From positions 1-64,000 of the forward strand of contig DFBJ01000003.1 in NCBI GenBank assembly GCA_002366565.1: 64,000 nt of DNA, in the 5' to 3' direction. This document shows, in pieces, positions 42,525 to 50,888 of this stretch; within the stretch, counting starts at the first letter, position 1; each line of letters starts with the position of its first letter. The notes under the pieces are model-generated. The model was not told the DNA's origin. It worked only from the letters and a program-made list of their open reading frames with translations, and ran no database searches. This DNA is from Bacteriovoracaceae bacterium UBA3083. Lineage in GTDB: Bacteria > Bdellovibrionota > Bacteriovoracia > Bacteriovoracales > Bacteriovoracaceae. Made by a program: the position numbers and the translations under genes.

Positions 42525-43238
42525 TTAAATATTAACTGGGTAAATTCCTCTATCACTAATTATATCATAGAAATCTATCCAGTTAAGACTAGAAGAATTT
42601 TGCTCCTTTATTATATAAAGGCCAAAACCATCTCTGGACTGCGTAGCGATTCTAGCACTAAAGTTAAACTCTATTGCTTGATAATACATCTTTACTGAGA
42701 TTCTACTGTTCACGTTTAGATCTAGAGTATCACATGATATAAAGAAACTTTCCCTAGACCAGTTCTGAATAATACCTGCAGCTTCTCGGCCATTCTCATC
42801 TGATAAAGTAACTCTTACTTTTTGCAAACCAGAACTTCTTAAGTCTCTTCTATCAAACTTCGGATTATAAACAGACTCTTCTAACTCTAACTTCCAAATC
42901 ATTACAAAAAAGAAAGAAAGAAATATATAAAAGAGATTATAAAACAATATTGTTTTATCAAAAGATTCAATAAACTGGAAAAAGCAAATGATACTGATAA
43001 TTAAACAATTTATGATCAATTGAAAATAAGAGAGCTTTTTAACTAAGAAAATAGTGATGATATTTGCTAATAGTAAAAGAACAACAAAAATATAGTTCGT
43101 TGTTAATGTATAAAATTGTTCTAGGTTTAGTGCTGAGTATCCAGTTTTTAGAGAAATCACAACGTGAAGAAAAACAAATGAAAAAATTTGAAATAAAATT
43201 AGATTAAAAACGTTAGAACTTCTTTTTAATATTCTCAT
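42525..43238 (-). CDS. Membrane protein with PilZ-like C-terminal domain
   Basis: Four membrane helices in residues 10-115, then a C-terminal domain with a PilZ outline: FDRRDLRSSGLQKVRVTL, GIIQNWSRESFFISCDTLDL (in place of D/NxSxxG) and FSARIATQSRDGFGLYI. The c-di-GMP motif is imperfect (NWSRESFF lacks the final Gly), so binding is doubtful. 237 residues. Confidence 0.6.
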   Translation of the reverse strand: MRILKRSSNVFNLILFQIFSFVFLHVVISLKTGYSALNLEQFYTLTTNYIFVVLLLLANIITIFLVKKLSYFQLIINCLIISIICFFQFIESFDKTILFYNLFYIFLSFFFVMIWKLELEESVYNPKFDRRDLRSSGLQKVRVTLSDENGREAAGIIQNWSRESFFISCDTLDLNVNSRISVKMYYQAIEFNFSARIATQSRDGFGLYIIKEQNSSSLNWIDFYDIISDRGIYPVNI

Positions 43239-43298
43239 TTGTTACCCGGTAATATTTGCTAATTACTTATTCAATTTTATAAAGGCTATAATGCCTAT

Positions 43299-43490
43299 AT
43301 GAAACCAGAACTTGAAATAAATAATAGGTGCATTTCCTGTGATAATTGTAGGCTAATCTGTCCAGAAAAGGCCATTATAAAATTTAAGGATACTTATGCT
43401 ATCGATACTTGGTCTTGTACTTTGTGCTCCATCTGCATAGAAGTGTGCCCTGTAGACTGTATTAAGCTTATAGAAAAAGGTAATGATTAA
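43299..43490 (+). CDS. Small 2[4Fe-4S] ferredoxin
   Basis: 63 residues with two cluster motifs, CISCDNCRLICP and CTLCSICIEVCP, the classic clostridial-type arrangement. Its end overlaps the convergent murU stop by 4 bases. Partner unknown. Confidence 0.92.
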   Translation: MKPELEINNRCISCDNCRLICPEKAIIKFKDTYAIDTWSCTLCSICIEVCPVDCIKLIEKGND

Positions 43491-44395
43491 TAAGTTGAAG
43501 CTACTTCATTATAGATAACTGTTACCTTACTATTCTCTTCATTATCCTCACCAGCAATAACTATATTTCCATAACCTTTTTTCAAAAAGTCATTATTTAA
43601 ATTAACACTATATTCACTTCCTGCAGCATTGTAGCAAAAATGTGGGCTTATTTTATTTTCCATTAGAGCATTATTTCTTATCAGAAAATCTTTAAATTCT
43701 GACGGACTTTCTTTTAGTATTTTTCTCATTGATTTTATATATCTTTCTGTTGTTCCAAAATCCCAATATTCTAGACTTTCGGGGTGATAAACAAAAATAT
43801 CTTCATTTTTATAATCTGCCACAGTATCAAAATATTTACTAACACCAACAGTAGGTTTAAGCATATCAAGATTAATGATACTTACTCCACTATACGTATA
43901 ATAATCCCTTTCAGATGAAGGCTTCTCAATTGAAACTAGAGTATCATCTTTAACAACAAGTTCATTGTATTGTGACTCTGCTGGAACTTTTAATCCCAAC
44001 AAACTCGCAACATAGTTCTCACTCTTTGATCTAAAGTCTGCCATTGTTTGATCGGATAACATTAAAAACTGATCTCCATTTAGGATCAAGATCCGTCCTT
44101 TATAATCTAACTTCCTTGCGAGGTTATGTACGGCTCCACCAATATCAAGAAGTTCTTCTTCAAATATTATTTCAACATTAAGTTTTTTCGACTTAACATA
44201 GTTCTCAATTTTATCTGCTTGAAAATGAGTATTAAGATAAATTTTTTCGACTCCACATTCTGTAGCGTAACTTATTTGAAGCTCTAATAAGCTCTTTTCA
44301 AATACTGGCCAAAGTAGTTTTGGAAGTTTTTCTCCAACTGGTCCCATTCGAGTGCCAAGACCGGCACCTAAGATATATGCTACATTAAGACTCAT
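43487..44395 (-). CDS. murU: Nucleotidyltransferase, likely MurNAc-1-phosphate uridylyltransferase MurU
   Basis: NDP-sugar pyrophosphorylase fold: AYILGAGLGTRMGPVGEKLP nucleotide loop, KLLWPVFEKSLLELQISYAT, RILILNGDQFLM (metal Asp) and VAS-type core. Its start overlaps the end of the AmgK-like kinase gene by 11 bases, and a kinase-uridylyltransferase pair of this kind is the AmgK-MurU bypass that turns recovered MurNAc into UDP-MurNAc. The C-terminal ~70 residues are an extra domain beyond the short P. putida MurU. Confidence 0.8.
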   Translation of the reverse strand: MSLNVAYILGAGLGTRMGPVGEKLPKLLWPVFEKSLLELQISYATECGVEKIYLNTHFQADKIENYVKSKKLNVEIIFEEELLDIGGAVHNLARKLDYKGRILILNGDQFLMLSDQTMADFRSKSENYVASLLGLKVPAESQYNELVVKDDTLVSIEKPSSERDYYTYSGVSIINLDMLKPTVGVSKYFDTVADYKNEDIFVYHPESLEYWDFGTTERYIKSMRKILKESPSEFKDFLIRNNALMENKISPHFCYNAAGSEYSVNLNNDFLKKGYGNIVIAGEDNEENSKVTVIYNEVASTY

Positions 44396-45401
44396 AATAT
44401 TTACTCATAATTAGATTAAATAGTTCTCTATATTCAGGGTATTTCTTAAACTTATTTCTAAGCTTCTCCATTCCAAAACCTATATACTTTAAATACCTAT
44501 TATCATCACGGTCTTGATTTATATATGCAAAACTACCGATTGCTTTAAATGTTCTCTGAATAGTCATCAGGTCATAAAGCCTTTCAAACTTTTCTCTATC
44601 TATTTTTTGATCGTAGGAATTTTCAATATAGTAATCTTTTAACTTTTTTATATTTTGAGAGGATAATTGAAAATAACAATCCTCTAGCATTGAAACTAAG
44701 TCATATTGACTTATCCCTTGTCTCGCATCTTGAAAGTCGATAACAACAGGCTCATCATTTTTCATCATTATATTTCTAGAATGAAAATCTCTATGGCAAA
44801 GAACCATTTCTTCATTTGATAATTCACCAACAAGTTTCTTAAACATCTTGTCATATAAATTCTCTTCCTCAGAAGTTAGTTCAACTTCAAGAAAGGACTC
44901 AATAAAATATTTCTTTGTAAAATTCATTTCAAACATAAACTTATCAACATCAAACTTTAAACTACCCCAAGAGTATTCTTTATTAGCTGGTATTTTATGA
45001 ATGTTAATAAGTATATCTATTATTTTTTTATACGTAGTGAAGATTTCATTTTCATCTTGGATTAGAGAAACATGTGAGAGCAATGTTTTGTTGCCAAGAT
45101 CTTCCTGTAAAAAATAACCTTTTTTGATATTGTGATCATATATTTTTGGAACTCTTACTTTTGATGACGAGAAAACATTATATACATTTAAAAAATCATT
45201 ATCTGTGTCGTTTTCCATTGGTTCACTCAAGCATGATACATAACTATTTTTTTCTGTTTCTACTCTATAGTATCTTCTTGTTGAAGCATCACCAGTAAGG
45301 GAAGCTATCTCCTTAGCGGACAAATCGAAATCTTTTATTCTTGTTCTCGTATTTTCAAATAACTCTTCAATCAAAAGTCTTTCACTTTCTTCAGGTCTCA
45401 C
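44385..45401 (-). CDS. amgK: Aminoglycoside-phosphotransferase-fold sugar kinase, likely AmgK
   Basis: APH fold: LTGDASTRRYYRVE (nucleotide loop), YFLQEDLGN, CHRDFHSRNIMM (catalytic Asp) and VVIDFQDARQGI (metal Asp). The SGDASxRRYxR opening and HRDFHxRN are typical of the anomeric MurNAc/GlcNAc kinase AmgK. GTG start with GGAAGG upstream. 338 residues, as expected. Paired with MurU, it would recycle wall sugar, here possibly from digested prey. Confidence 0.82.
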   Translation of the reverse strand: MRPEESERLLIEELFENTRTRIKDFDLSAKEIASLTGDASTRRYYRVETEKNSYVSCLSEPMENDTDNDFLNVYNVFSSSKVRVPKIYDHNIKKGYFLQEDLGNKTLLSHVSLIQDENEIFTTYKKIIDILINIHKIPANKEYSWGSLKFDVDKFMFEMNFTKKYFIESFLEVELTSEEENLYDKMFKKLVGELSNEEMVLCHRDFHSRNIMMKNDEPVVIDFQDARQGISQYDLVSMLEDCYFQLSSQNIKKLKDYYIENSYDQKIDREKFERLYDLMTIQRTFKAIGSFAYINQDRDDNRYLKYIGFGMEKLRNKFKKYPEYRELFNLIMSKYYES

Positions 45402-46168
45402 TTCGCCTTCCTTTTTATATCTCTAACAAAGTAGTAGTAATCAGGGGTTGAGTTAGCCTGCCTTCCCGAAAATGCTTCTTTATTCTTCAATTCTGATATG
45501 AAACTTTTAAATAAAAACTCTTCTCTAGAAATAAGTTGTGTATTTCCGTACTGAAGAGTGAAGTCCAATGTATTTTTATTCATTGTCTGTAACCAAATTA
45601 ATAAAGCATATGGGTCATGACCTGAGCGCTTCAACACATAATACGCCCACTTATTTACTTCGGCCTTAATAGCTACAGGGAGTCTTGTATATGTAAGAAT
45701 ATCTTTTGTACTAATATAGCCTTTAGGAATAATTGTTTTAGCCGCATATATTTGCCTCTGGCTCACGATGATTTCTTTAGTAAATGCAGCAATAAATATT
45801 TCTTCATTTTTCATGTAGTTTACAATCAAGCCACTTGAAAAAAAGAAATTTCCTTTAGGTAAAGAAAATAAAAATGGAATATCACTTTTGATAAAATTAA
45901 ACTTAGGTTTTTCAGGCTCTTTTAATAGAAGTTTATTATTTGTTACTATTTTGAAATATATTGATTCTAGGTATTTCTTTGTTTTCTTACTCAATGAAAT
46001 TTTCTGAATCCCATCTGTTCTTAAGTAACTATCACCTACAGAAGAGAGTTGATCTATATAATCTCTGTCTTGAGTTAAGAATATACTCTTATCGAACTCA
46101 TACTCATTTTTTTGAAATAAAGAGCAAGAGCTTAGCAAAATTGAAAGTAATAATATAATTTTAGTCAT
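45398..46168 (-). CDS. M48-like lipoprotein with degenerate HExxH (predicted pseudopeptidase)
   Basis: Lipobox ILLSSC places it in the envelope. Residues ~98-196 follow secreted M48 (BepA/LoiP-type) order: LFSLPKGNFFFSSGLIVNYM for 'lPGG.ifVt.GLl', EEIFIAAFTKEIIVSQRQ for 'dElAaVlaHEiaHv..rh', then VNKWAYYVLKRSGHDPYALL for 'eADrlgl.yl.raGyDP.a'. The zinc motif reads K131-E-I-I-V135, so both His are lost. Overlaps amgK by 4 bases, so it is co-transcribed with amgK-murU. Likely a non-catalytic envelope factor. Confidence 0.62.
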   Translation of the reverse strand: MTKIILLLSILLSSCSLFQKNEYEFDKSIFLTQDRDYIDQLSSVGDSYLRTDGIQKISLSKKTKKYLESIYFKIVTNNKLLLKEPEKPKFNFIKSDIPFLFSLPKGNFFFSSGLIVNYMKNEEIFIAAFTKEIIVSQRQIYAAKTIIPKGYISTKDILTYTRLPVAIKAEVNKWAYYVLKRSGHDPYALLIWLQTMNKNTLDFTLQYGNTQLISREEFLFKSFISELKNKEAFSGRQANSTPDYYYFVRDIKRKAK

Positions 46169-46215
46169 TCTTTCAATTATACCAATGACTTCCTACAATA
46201 CAAGCTAGGCAAATG

Positions 46216-46244
46216 AAAAGGCCTACAATAATGTAGGCCCTTTT
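46216..46244 (-). terminator. Rho-independent terminator after the LysM lipoprotein gene
   Basis: GGCCTACA and TGTAGGCC (8 bp) around ATAA with TTTT following on the minus strand. It separates the LysM gene from the M48-like-amgK-murU operon. Confidence 0.85.
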
Positions 46245-46268
46245 ATTATTTATGTATTTATTTAACTT

Positions 46269-46928
46269 TTAGATATCTTCAGATGCAATGTCTCTATCCG
46301 GTAAGTAATGTAGAGTGAATCCAGCAAAAATAATATTTGGATTATGAATCATCTCTTTATTATTATCCCAAATTTCTCTCCATCTTTGGCTAGTTCCGTA
46401 CTTTTCACCAGAAATAGAACCTAGAGATTCACCTACTTTAATTAGGTGTGGTAATCCTTGTGGATTGTAAGCAAATCCTGCAGAGTCATGATTTAACATC
46501 ATTCCAGGAACAAGATTTTTAGCTGAAACATTTGAGTTTAGCGATGAAAGGTGTTGCCATTGTCTATAGTCACCATAAAGCTTGAAAGCAATCCACATTA
46601 ATGTATCACCTTTTTCAACTGTATATTGACCACCAACGATATTAATATCAGAAGCTACAGCTCCCTCGCCCATTGTCTCTTCAGTAAGTAAAGGAGATGG
46701 CTCTGACGTTTCTGACATTGCAACTTCTTCAACTGCACCTAAGCTACCTTCATCTAATAGTAGATCCTCATCTTCTGAGTCTACGATAAAGTCAGCATCT
46801 TCTGCACTTACTTCCTGTGATATATCAGCAACATTTGCTGCATCATCTTTTTTTCTTTTACTTGAACAACTTACTCCTAGCGTTAAAAGTGCTAGCACTA
46901 TGAGTATTTTTGATACTTTCATAAACAT
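46269..46928 (-). CDS. LysM-domain lipoprotein
   Basis: Signal with lipobox LGVSC, an acidic linker (residues ~28-90), then two LysM-like peptidoglycan-binding units: GGQYTVEKGDTLMWIAFKLY...LVPGMML, and HLIKVGESLGSISGEKYGTS...IIFAGFTLHYL. 219 residues. It probably tethers the outer membrane or another partner to the wall. GGGGAG ribosome site. Confidence 0.88.
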   Translation of the reverse strand: MFMKVSKILIVLALLTLGVSCSSKRKKDDAANVADISQEVSAEDADFIVDSEDEDLLLDEGSLGAVEEVAMSETSEPSPLLTEETMGEGAVASDINIVGGQYTVEKGDTLMWIAFKLYGDYRQWQHLSSLNSNVSAKNLVPGMMLNHDSAGFAYNPQGLPHLIKVGESLGSISGEKYGTSQRWREIWDNNKEMIHNPNIIFAGFTLHYLPDRDIASEDI

Positions 46929-47208
46929 CTCCCCGTGATATCTAAAAGGTTTTCCATTACTTTTGATACTTGTCGGATAATTATATCAAGTACTTAATTT
47001 TTTTTAAGCTTTTAATCTTTGCTGTTTGATATAACAAAAAACAAGCACTTAGACCTTGCATCCATAAATAAAATAGGCATTTTTTGTGAAATTACTCAAT
47101 TTCTTGCCTCTTTCATCACAAAACTTTGCTCATCCTCCTTTTTTATCTAATAATAAAGAGAGTATTGCCCTATTCAATAAAGCTGACTTAAAAGGTATTA
47201 TATTTTTA

Positions 47209-48195
47209 ATGATGAGAAATCTATTAGTTCTATTTACATTCATTTTATTTGCAAACAATTCTTTTTCGCAATCTATAGTAGATGAGTTCAATGAAGACTC
47301 TGAAAGTAATCAGCTCGCTTCTGAACTTGTCACAGAAAAGATTTCAAAAGTATCTAACTCTAAAAGAACTTACATCATCACAAATGATAACCAGTCTTTC
47401 TACAAGGGTGACTTCATTACTCTTGTCCTTGCAAACAAACTTGCTGCTAGAGCGATTGTTGCTAAGAATGTAAATAATTTAGCAGGAATAAAGATTATAA
47501 AAATATACTCATTGGATTTATTTAAAAGCTTTAATCCAGGAGTAGAAGTTCAAATTATACGTGGCGATGATAGTTTCTTTGGGGCCAAGAAGGAAACTGA
47601 GGAAGACAGAGAGGAAGCGAACCTTCTTAAAGAAGAAGAAGACCTTTTCAATGGTACATTACTTGAAGATGATCTCTCATTAGATGAAAACACAAATAGA
47701 GAAATAAAAACCGATAACATTCTTTCATTAAATGTTGGTCTTATCTCTGGACTTAATAACGATGGCACTAGCCAAAACTATACTCACCTTAATGGTATGT
47801 GGATGTACCAATTTGAAGATAATATTTGGGCAGAAATTGGATATGGTCAAAATATTATTAACGACTATCCTAGCCCAGGTTTTGACACAACAATGTCTAA
47901 CTTATTTGTAAGAGCAAAATATACAATCAGTGCTCCACTCTATTCTTATATTCAGCCATATGTTGGTTTTCAAATGATCAGTGCTTCAAGTCCACAAGCA
48001 GGAGTTGACGATCCTACTGATGACATTACCCCATCACAAGCAGAACTTGATAATGAAATTCTGCTAGTAGAAAATTTGAAAAAGAGACAAATTATTTTTG
48101 GTGTTACAGTTTTAAAAAGGCTTGTTCCAGGGTGGTTTATTCGCGCAGACTTAGGCTCAGATATAATGAACGTAGGATTTAGTCTTGAATTTTAA
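47209..48195 (+). CDS. Predicted outer-membrane beta-barrel protein
   Basis: Start placed at the tandem ATG (47209/47212) that begins a good Sec signal (RNLLVLFTFILFANNSFSQ); the frame is open further upstream but without a ribosome site. Periplasmic-like N-terminal ~110 residues with an acidic stretch (KEEEDLFNGTLLEDDLS), then repeated amphipathic strands (ILSLNVGLISGLN, WAEIGYGQNIIND, YSYIQPYVGFQM) and a final aromatic residue (VGFSLEF), the usual barrel end. Overlaps the LptM-like gene by 11 bases. Confidence 0.65.
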   Translation: MMRNLLVLFTFILFANNSFSQSIVDEFNEDSESNQLASELVTEKISKVSNSKRTYIITNDNQSFYKGDFITLVLANKLAARAIVAKNVNNLAGIKIIKIYSLDLFKSFNPGVEVQIIRGDDSFFGAKKETEEDREEANLLKEEEDLFNGTLLEDDLSLDENTNREIKTDNILSLNVGLISGLNNDGTSQNYTHLNGMWMYQFEDNIWAEIGYGQNIINDYPSPGFDTTMSNLFVRAKYTISAPLYSYIQPYVGFQMISASSPQAGVDDPTDDITPSQAELDNEILLVENLKKRQIIFGVTVLKRLVPGWFIRADLGSDIMNVGFSLEF

Positions 48196-48379
48196 AACAA
48201 TAATTCTTCTAATGCTTCTCTCGACTGGATGTGGAGTAAAAGGTCCTCCAAGACCTCCTGCTGGCACAGCTGTTCCTTCTTACTTGGATTCTTACCTAAA
48301 GAAGAGCAACCAAGCAGCTCTTGAGTCTTCAGAAGAAGAATCAAACAAAGAAGAGTCAAAACAAAAAGTTAGTAAGTAA
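48185..48379 (+). CDS. Small LptM/YifL-like lipoprotein
   Basis: 64 residues. Lipobox LLSTGC followed by GVKGPPRPPAG, which matches the CGxKGPL-P opening of YifL, renamed LptM, a factor that helps the LPS translocon mature. The rest is acidic and disordered. TTG start inside the end of the preceding barrel gene, with AGGA 8 bases upstream. Its stop overlaps the folK start by one base. Confidence 0.72.
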   Translation: MNFKTIILLMLLSTGCGVKGPPRPPAGTAVPSYLDSYLKKSNQAALESSEEESNKEESKQKVSK

Positions 48380-48846
48380 TGTCTTTAATCATAGCTACCG
48401 GTTCTAACCTAGATAATAGATTAAAAAATCTTCAAACAGCGAAAGAGTCACTTTCCTCATGCTTTAAGCTAATAGAGGAAAGTAATATTTATACCTCTAA
48501 AGCAGTTGATTATGAAAACCAGCCGGACTTTTATAATCAAGTTCTCTCTTTTGAAAGCCCAAATATTCACCCAGATGATCTTATGAGTAAATTACTCTCT
48601 ATTGAGTCAGAACTAGGTAGAACTAGAGATATCGATAAAGGACCACGCATTATTGATATTGATATGCTCTTTTTTGATAGCCACACATCAAATACTGATC
48701 ATCTCACACTACCGCATCCAAGACTTTTTGAGCGAAGCTTTGTAGTTCTTCCGTTAATGGAGCTATCTTGCTTTAAAGAATTAAGTATTAACTATGAATT
48801 TAGTAAAACGTTCAACAATTCCGCAACAGTACTACTGTACAACTAA
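48379..48846 (+). CDS. folK: HPPK, 6-hydroxymethyl-dihydropterin pyrophosphokinase
   Basis: Transfers pyrophosphate from ATP to hydroxymethyl-dihydropterin in folate synthesis. IIATGSNLDNRLKNLQTAKE, DFYNQVLSFES, LLSIESELGRTRDIDKGPRI, IDIDMLFFD and LPHPRLFERSFVVLPL are the complete HPPK signature. 155 residues. Translationally coupled to the LptM-like gene. Confidence 0.95.
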   Translation: MSLIIATGSNLDNRLKNLQTAKESLSSCFKLIEESNIYTSKAVDYENQPDFYNQVLSFESPNIHPDDLMSKLLSIESELGRTRDIDKGPRIIDIDMLFFDSHTSNTDHLTLPHPRLFERSFVVLPLMELSCFKELSINYEFSKTFNNSATVLLYN

Positions 48847-48862
48847 AATAATTGCTCCCTCA

Positions 48863-48891
48863 TTGACCCCAAATCTTTATACTCCTATAAT
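48863..48891 (+). promoter_or_regulatory. Consensus sigma-70 promoter for the acyl-CoA dehydrogenase-etf operon
   Basis: TTGACC (48863-48868) and TATAAT (48886-48891) with exactly 17 bases between: the best -35/-10 pair seen in the window. Start near 48898, leader about 40 bases. Confidence 0.88.
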
Positions 48892-48937
48892 TTTATTCAT
48901 ACTCATTCAGTAAATTTACCAATGCAAGGATGCAATT

Positions 48938-50086
48938 ATGGTTAACTTTGACCTTTCAAGTGAACAGAAAGAAATTAAAGAGATGGCAATGAAGTTTGCT
49001 AAAAATGAAATGATGCCAAAAGCTGGTGAGTTTGATGAGTCGGGTAAAATGCCGATGGATATCCTCACAAAAGCCTGGGAACTAGGACTAGTTAATACTT
49101 GCATTCCTCCCGAATTTGGTGGAACAGGCTTCTCTACTCTTGACTCGATGATCATTACTGAAGCTCTTGCTTACGGCTGCCTTGGTATGAACACAACATT
49201 GATGGCAAATGACCTGGCACTTCTTCCAATTGCACTCGGTGGTAATGATGAACAAAAGAAAAGGTTCCTAACTCCATTCACAGAGTCTTATAAGATAGCT
49301 TCTTTTTGTCTTACAGAGCCTGGAAATGGTTCAGATGCAGCAGGACTCAAAACTACTATAAAGGAAGACGGAGATCATTACGTTATTAATGGTCAAAAGA
49401 TGTGGATTACAAATGCGGGATACGCTGACTTATTTGTTATCTACTGCACAACTGATCCGGCTTTAAAGCACAAGGGAATTTCTTGTATTGTACTAGATGA
49501 CAAAAATGTAGCTGGTCTTGAAATTGGTGCTAAAGAAAAGAAGATGGGACACCGAAGTTCTGATACTCGTGCAGTTACTTTTACAAATGTACGCATCCCT
49601 AAAGAAAATTTGATTGGAAATTTAGGAGATGGATGGAACTTAGCAAAAATGACGCTAGATCACTCTAGACCGATGGTTGCCGCTAGCGCGGTGGGTGGAG
49701 CGCAGTGTGCATTGGATCACGCTGTAAAGTATGCTAAAGAAAGAGTACAGTTTAATAAGCCTATAGCAGGTCACCAAGCAATCCAGTTAATGGTTGCAGA
49801 TATGGCCATGAAAGTTGAGGCTTCAAGACTCCTTGTTTACAAAGCTGCATGGCTTTTAGACCAAGGTAAGTCTAATACAGAACTAGCTTCATATGCTAAG
49901 GCATTTGCAGCTGACAAGTTTATGGAAGTGGCGACTGATGCCGTACAGATCTTCGGAGGATACGGTTACAGTAGTGAATACCCAGTAGAAAAGATCATGA
50001 GAGATGCCAAGCTTATACAAATATATGAAGGGACATCTCAGATACAAAGATTGGTAATTGCTAAAGAAATTTTTTCAAGGAGCTAA
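48938..50086 (+). CDS. Acyl-CoA dehydrogenase, short-chain type
   Basis: FAD-dependent oxidation of acyl-CoA to enoyl-CoA. FCLTEPGNGSDAAGLKTTIK, MWITNAGYADLFVIY, KMGHRSSDTRAVTFTNVRIP, QAIQLMVADMAMKVEASRLL and the end QIYEGTSQIQRLVIAKEI, whose Glu is the catalytic base. 382 residues. 3 bases before etfB, so electrons pass to Etf. Substrate may be butyryl- or isobutyryl-CoA, which would match IcmF, but this is inference. Confidence 0.95.
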   Translation: MVNFDLSSEQKEIKEMAMKFAKNEMMPKAGEFDESGKMPMDILTKAWELGLVNTCIPPEFGGTGFSTLDSMIITEALAYGCLGMNTTLMANDLALLPIALGGNDEQKKRFLTPFTESYKIASFCLTEPGNGSDAAGLKTTIKEDGDHYVINGQKMWITNAGYADLFVIYCTTDPALKHKGISCIVLDDKNVAGLEIGAKEKKMGHRSSDTRAVTFTNVRIPKENLIGNLGDGWNLAKMTLDHSRPMVAASAVGGAQCALDHAVKYAKERVQFNKPIAGHQAIQLMVADMAMKVEASRLLVYKAAWLLDQGKSNTELASYAKAFAADKFMEVATDAVQIFGGYGYSSEYPVEKIMRDAKLIQIYEGTSQIQRLVIAKEIFSRS

Positions 50087-50089
50087 CAA

Positions 50090-50878
50090 ATGAATATCTT
50101 TGTTTGCATAAAACAAGTTCCGGACACGGAAACAAAAATTACACCAAACGGTGATGGTACTTACATCGAAACAAGTTCGATTAAGTGGATTATGAACCCT
50201 TATGATGAGTTTGCTGTAGAGCAGGCCCTATTAACTAAGCAAGCGAACAGTGGTTCTACTGTTACAGTTGTTAGAGTTGGTGGTGTTAAAGACACTGAAG
50301 CTTTAAGAACTGCTTTAGCGATGGGTGCTGACGATGCAATTCTTGTTGAGTCTGATGACAATTTAGATTCTTTCATGACTGCAAAAGCACTTAAAGGTGC
50401 TATTGAGAAGTCAGGAAAGTCTGCTGATGTTATCTTCACAGGAAAGCAAGCTATTGATGACGACTGTCTTCAAGTTCCTCAACTTCTAGCAGGAATGTTA
50501 AATATTCCTTCAGTATCAGTAGTTGTTGGATGTGAAGAAGCAAGTGGAGCCTTTACTCTTAAAAGAGAAGTTGAAGGTGGAGCACTAGAAGTTTACGAAG
50601 TTAAGTCACCTGCATTAATTGCATGTAACAAGGGTCTAAACACTCCTAGATATGCTTCTCTTCCAGGAATCATGAAAGCAAAGAGAAAGCCTCTTGCACA
50701 ACACTCTCTTGCAGATGTTGGTGTTAGTGATGCTGACAGAAGAGTTAAATACTCTAACTTCCAACTTCCACCGGAAAAACCAGCTGGGAAAAAGTTTGAA
50801 GCGATGGACGAAGCTGTTCAAGCTTCAGTTGTAGCGGAAGTTGTAGGCCTTCTAAGAAATGAAGCGAAGGTAATTTAA
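50090..50878 (+). CDS. etfB: Electron transfer flavoprotein beta subunit
   Basis: AMP-binding subunit of the Etf heterodimer. Opening NIFVCIKQVPDTETKITPNG, MNPYDEFAVEQALLTK, TGKQAIDDDCLQVPQLLAGM and the C-terminal MKAKRKPL are family-typical. 262 residues. Middle gene of the operon. Confidence 0.97.
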   Translation: MNIFVCIKQVPDTETKITPNGDGTYIETSSIKWIMNPYDEFAVEQALLTKQANSGSTVTVVRVGGVKDTEALRTALAMGADDAILVESDDNLDSFMTAKALKGAIEKSGKSADVIFTGKQAIDDDCLQVPQLLAGMLNIPSVSVVVGCEEASGAFTLKREVEGGALEVYEVKSPALIACNKGLNTPRYASLPGIMKAKRKPLAQHSLADVGVSDADRRVKYSNFQLPPEKPAGKKFEAMDEAVQASVVAEVVGLLRNEAKVI

Positions 50879-50888
50879 GGAGTTAATC

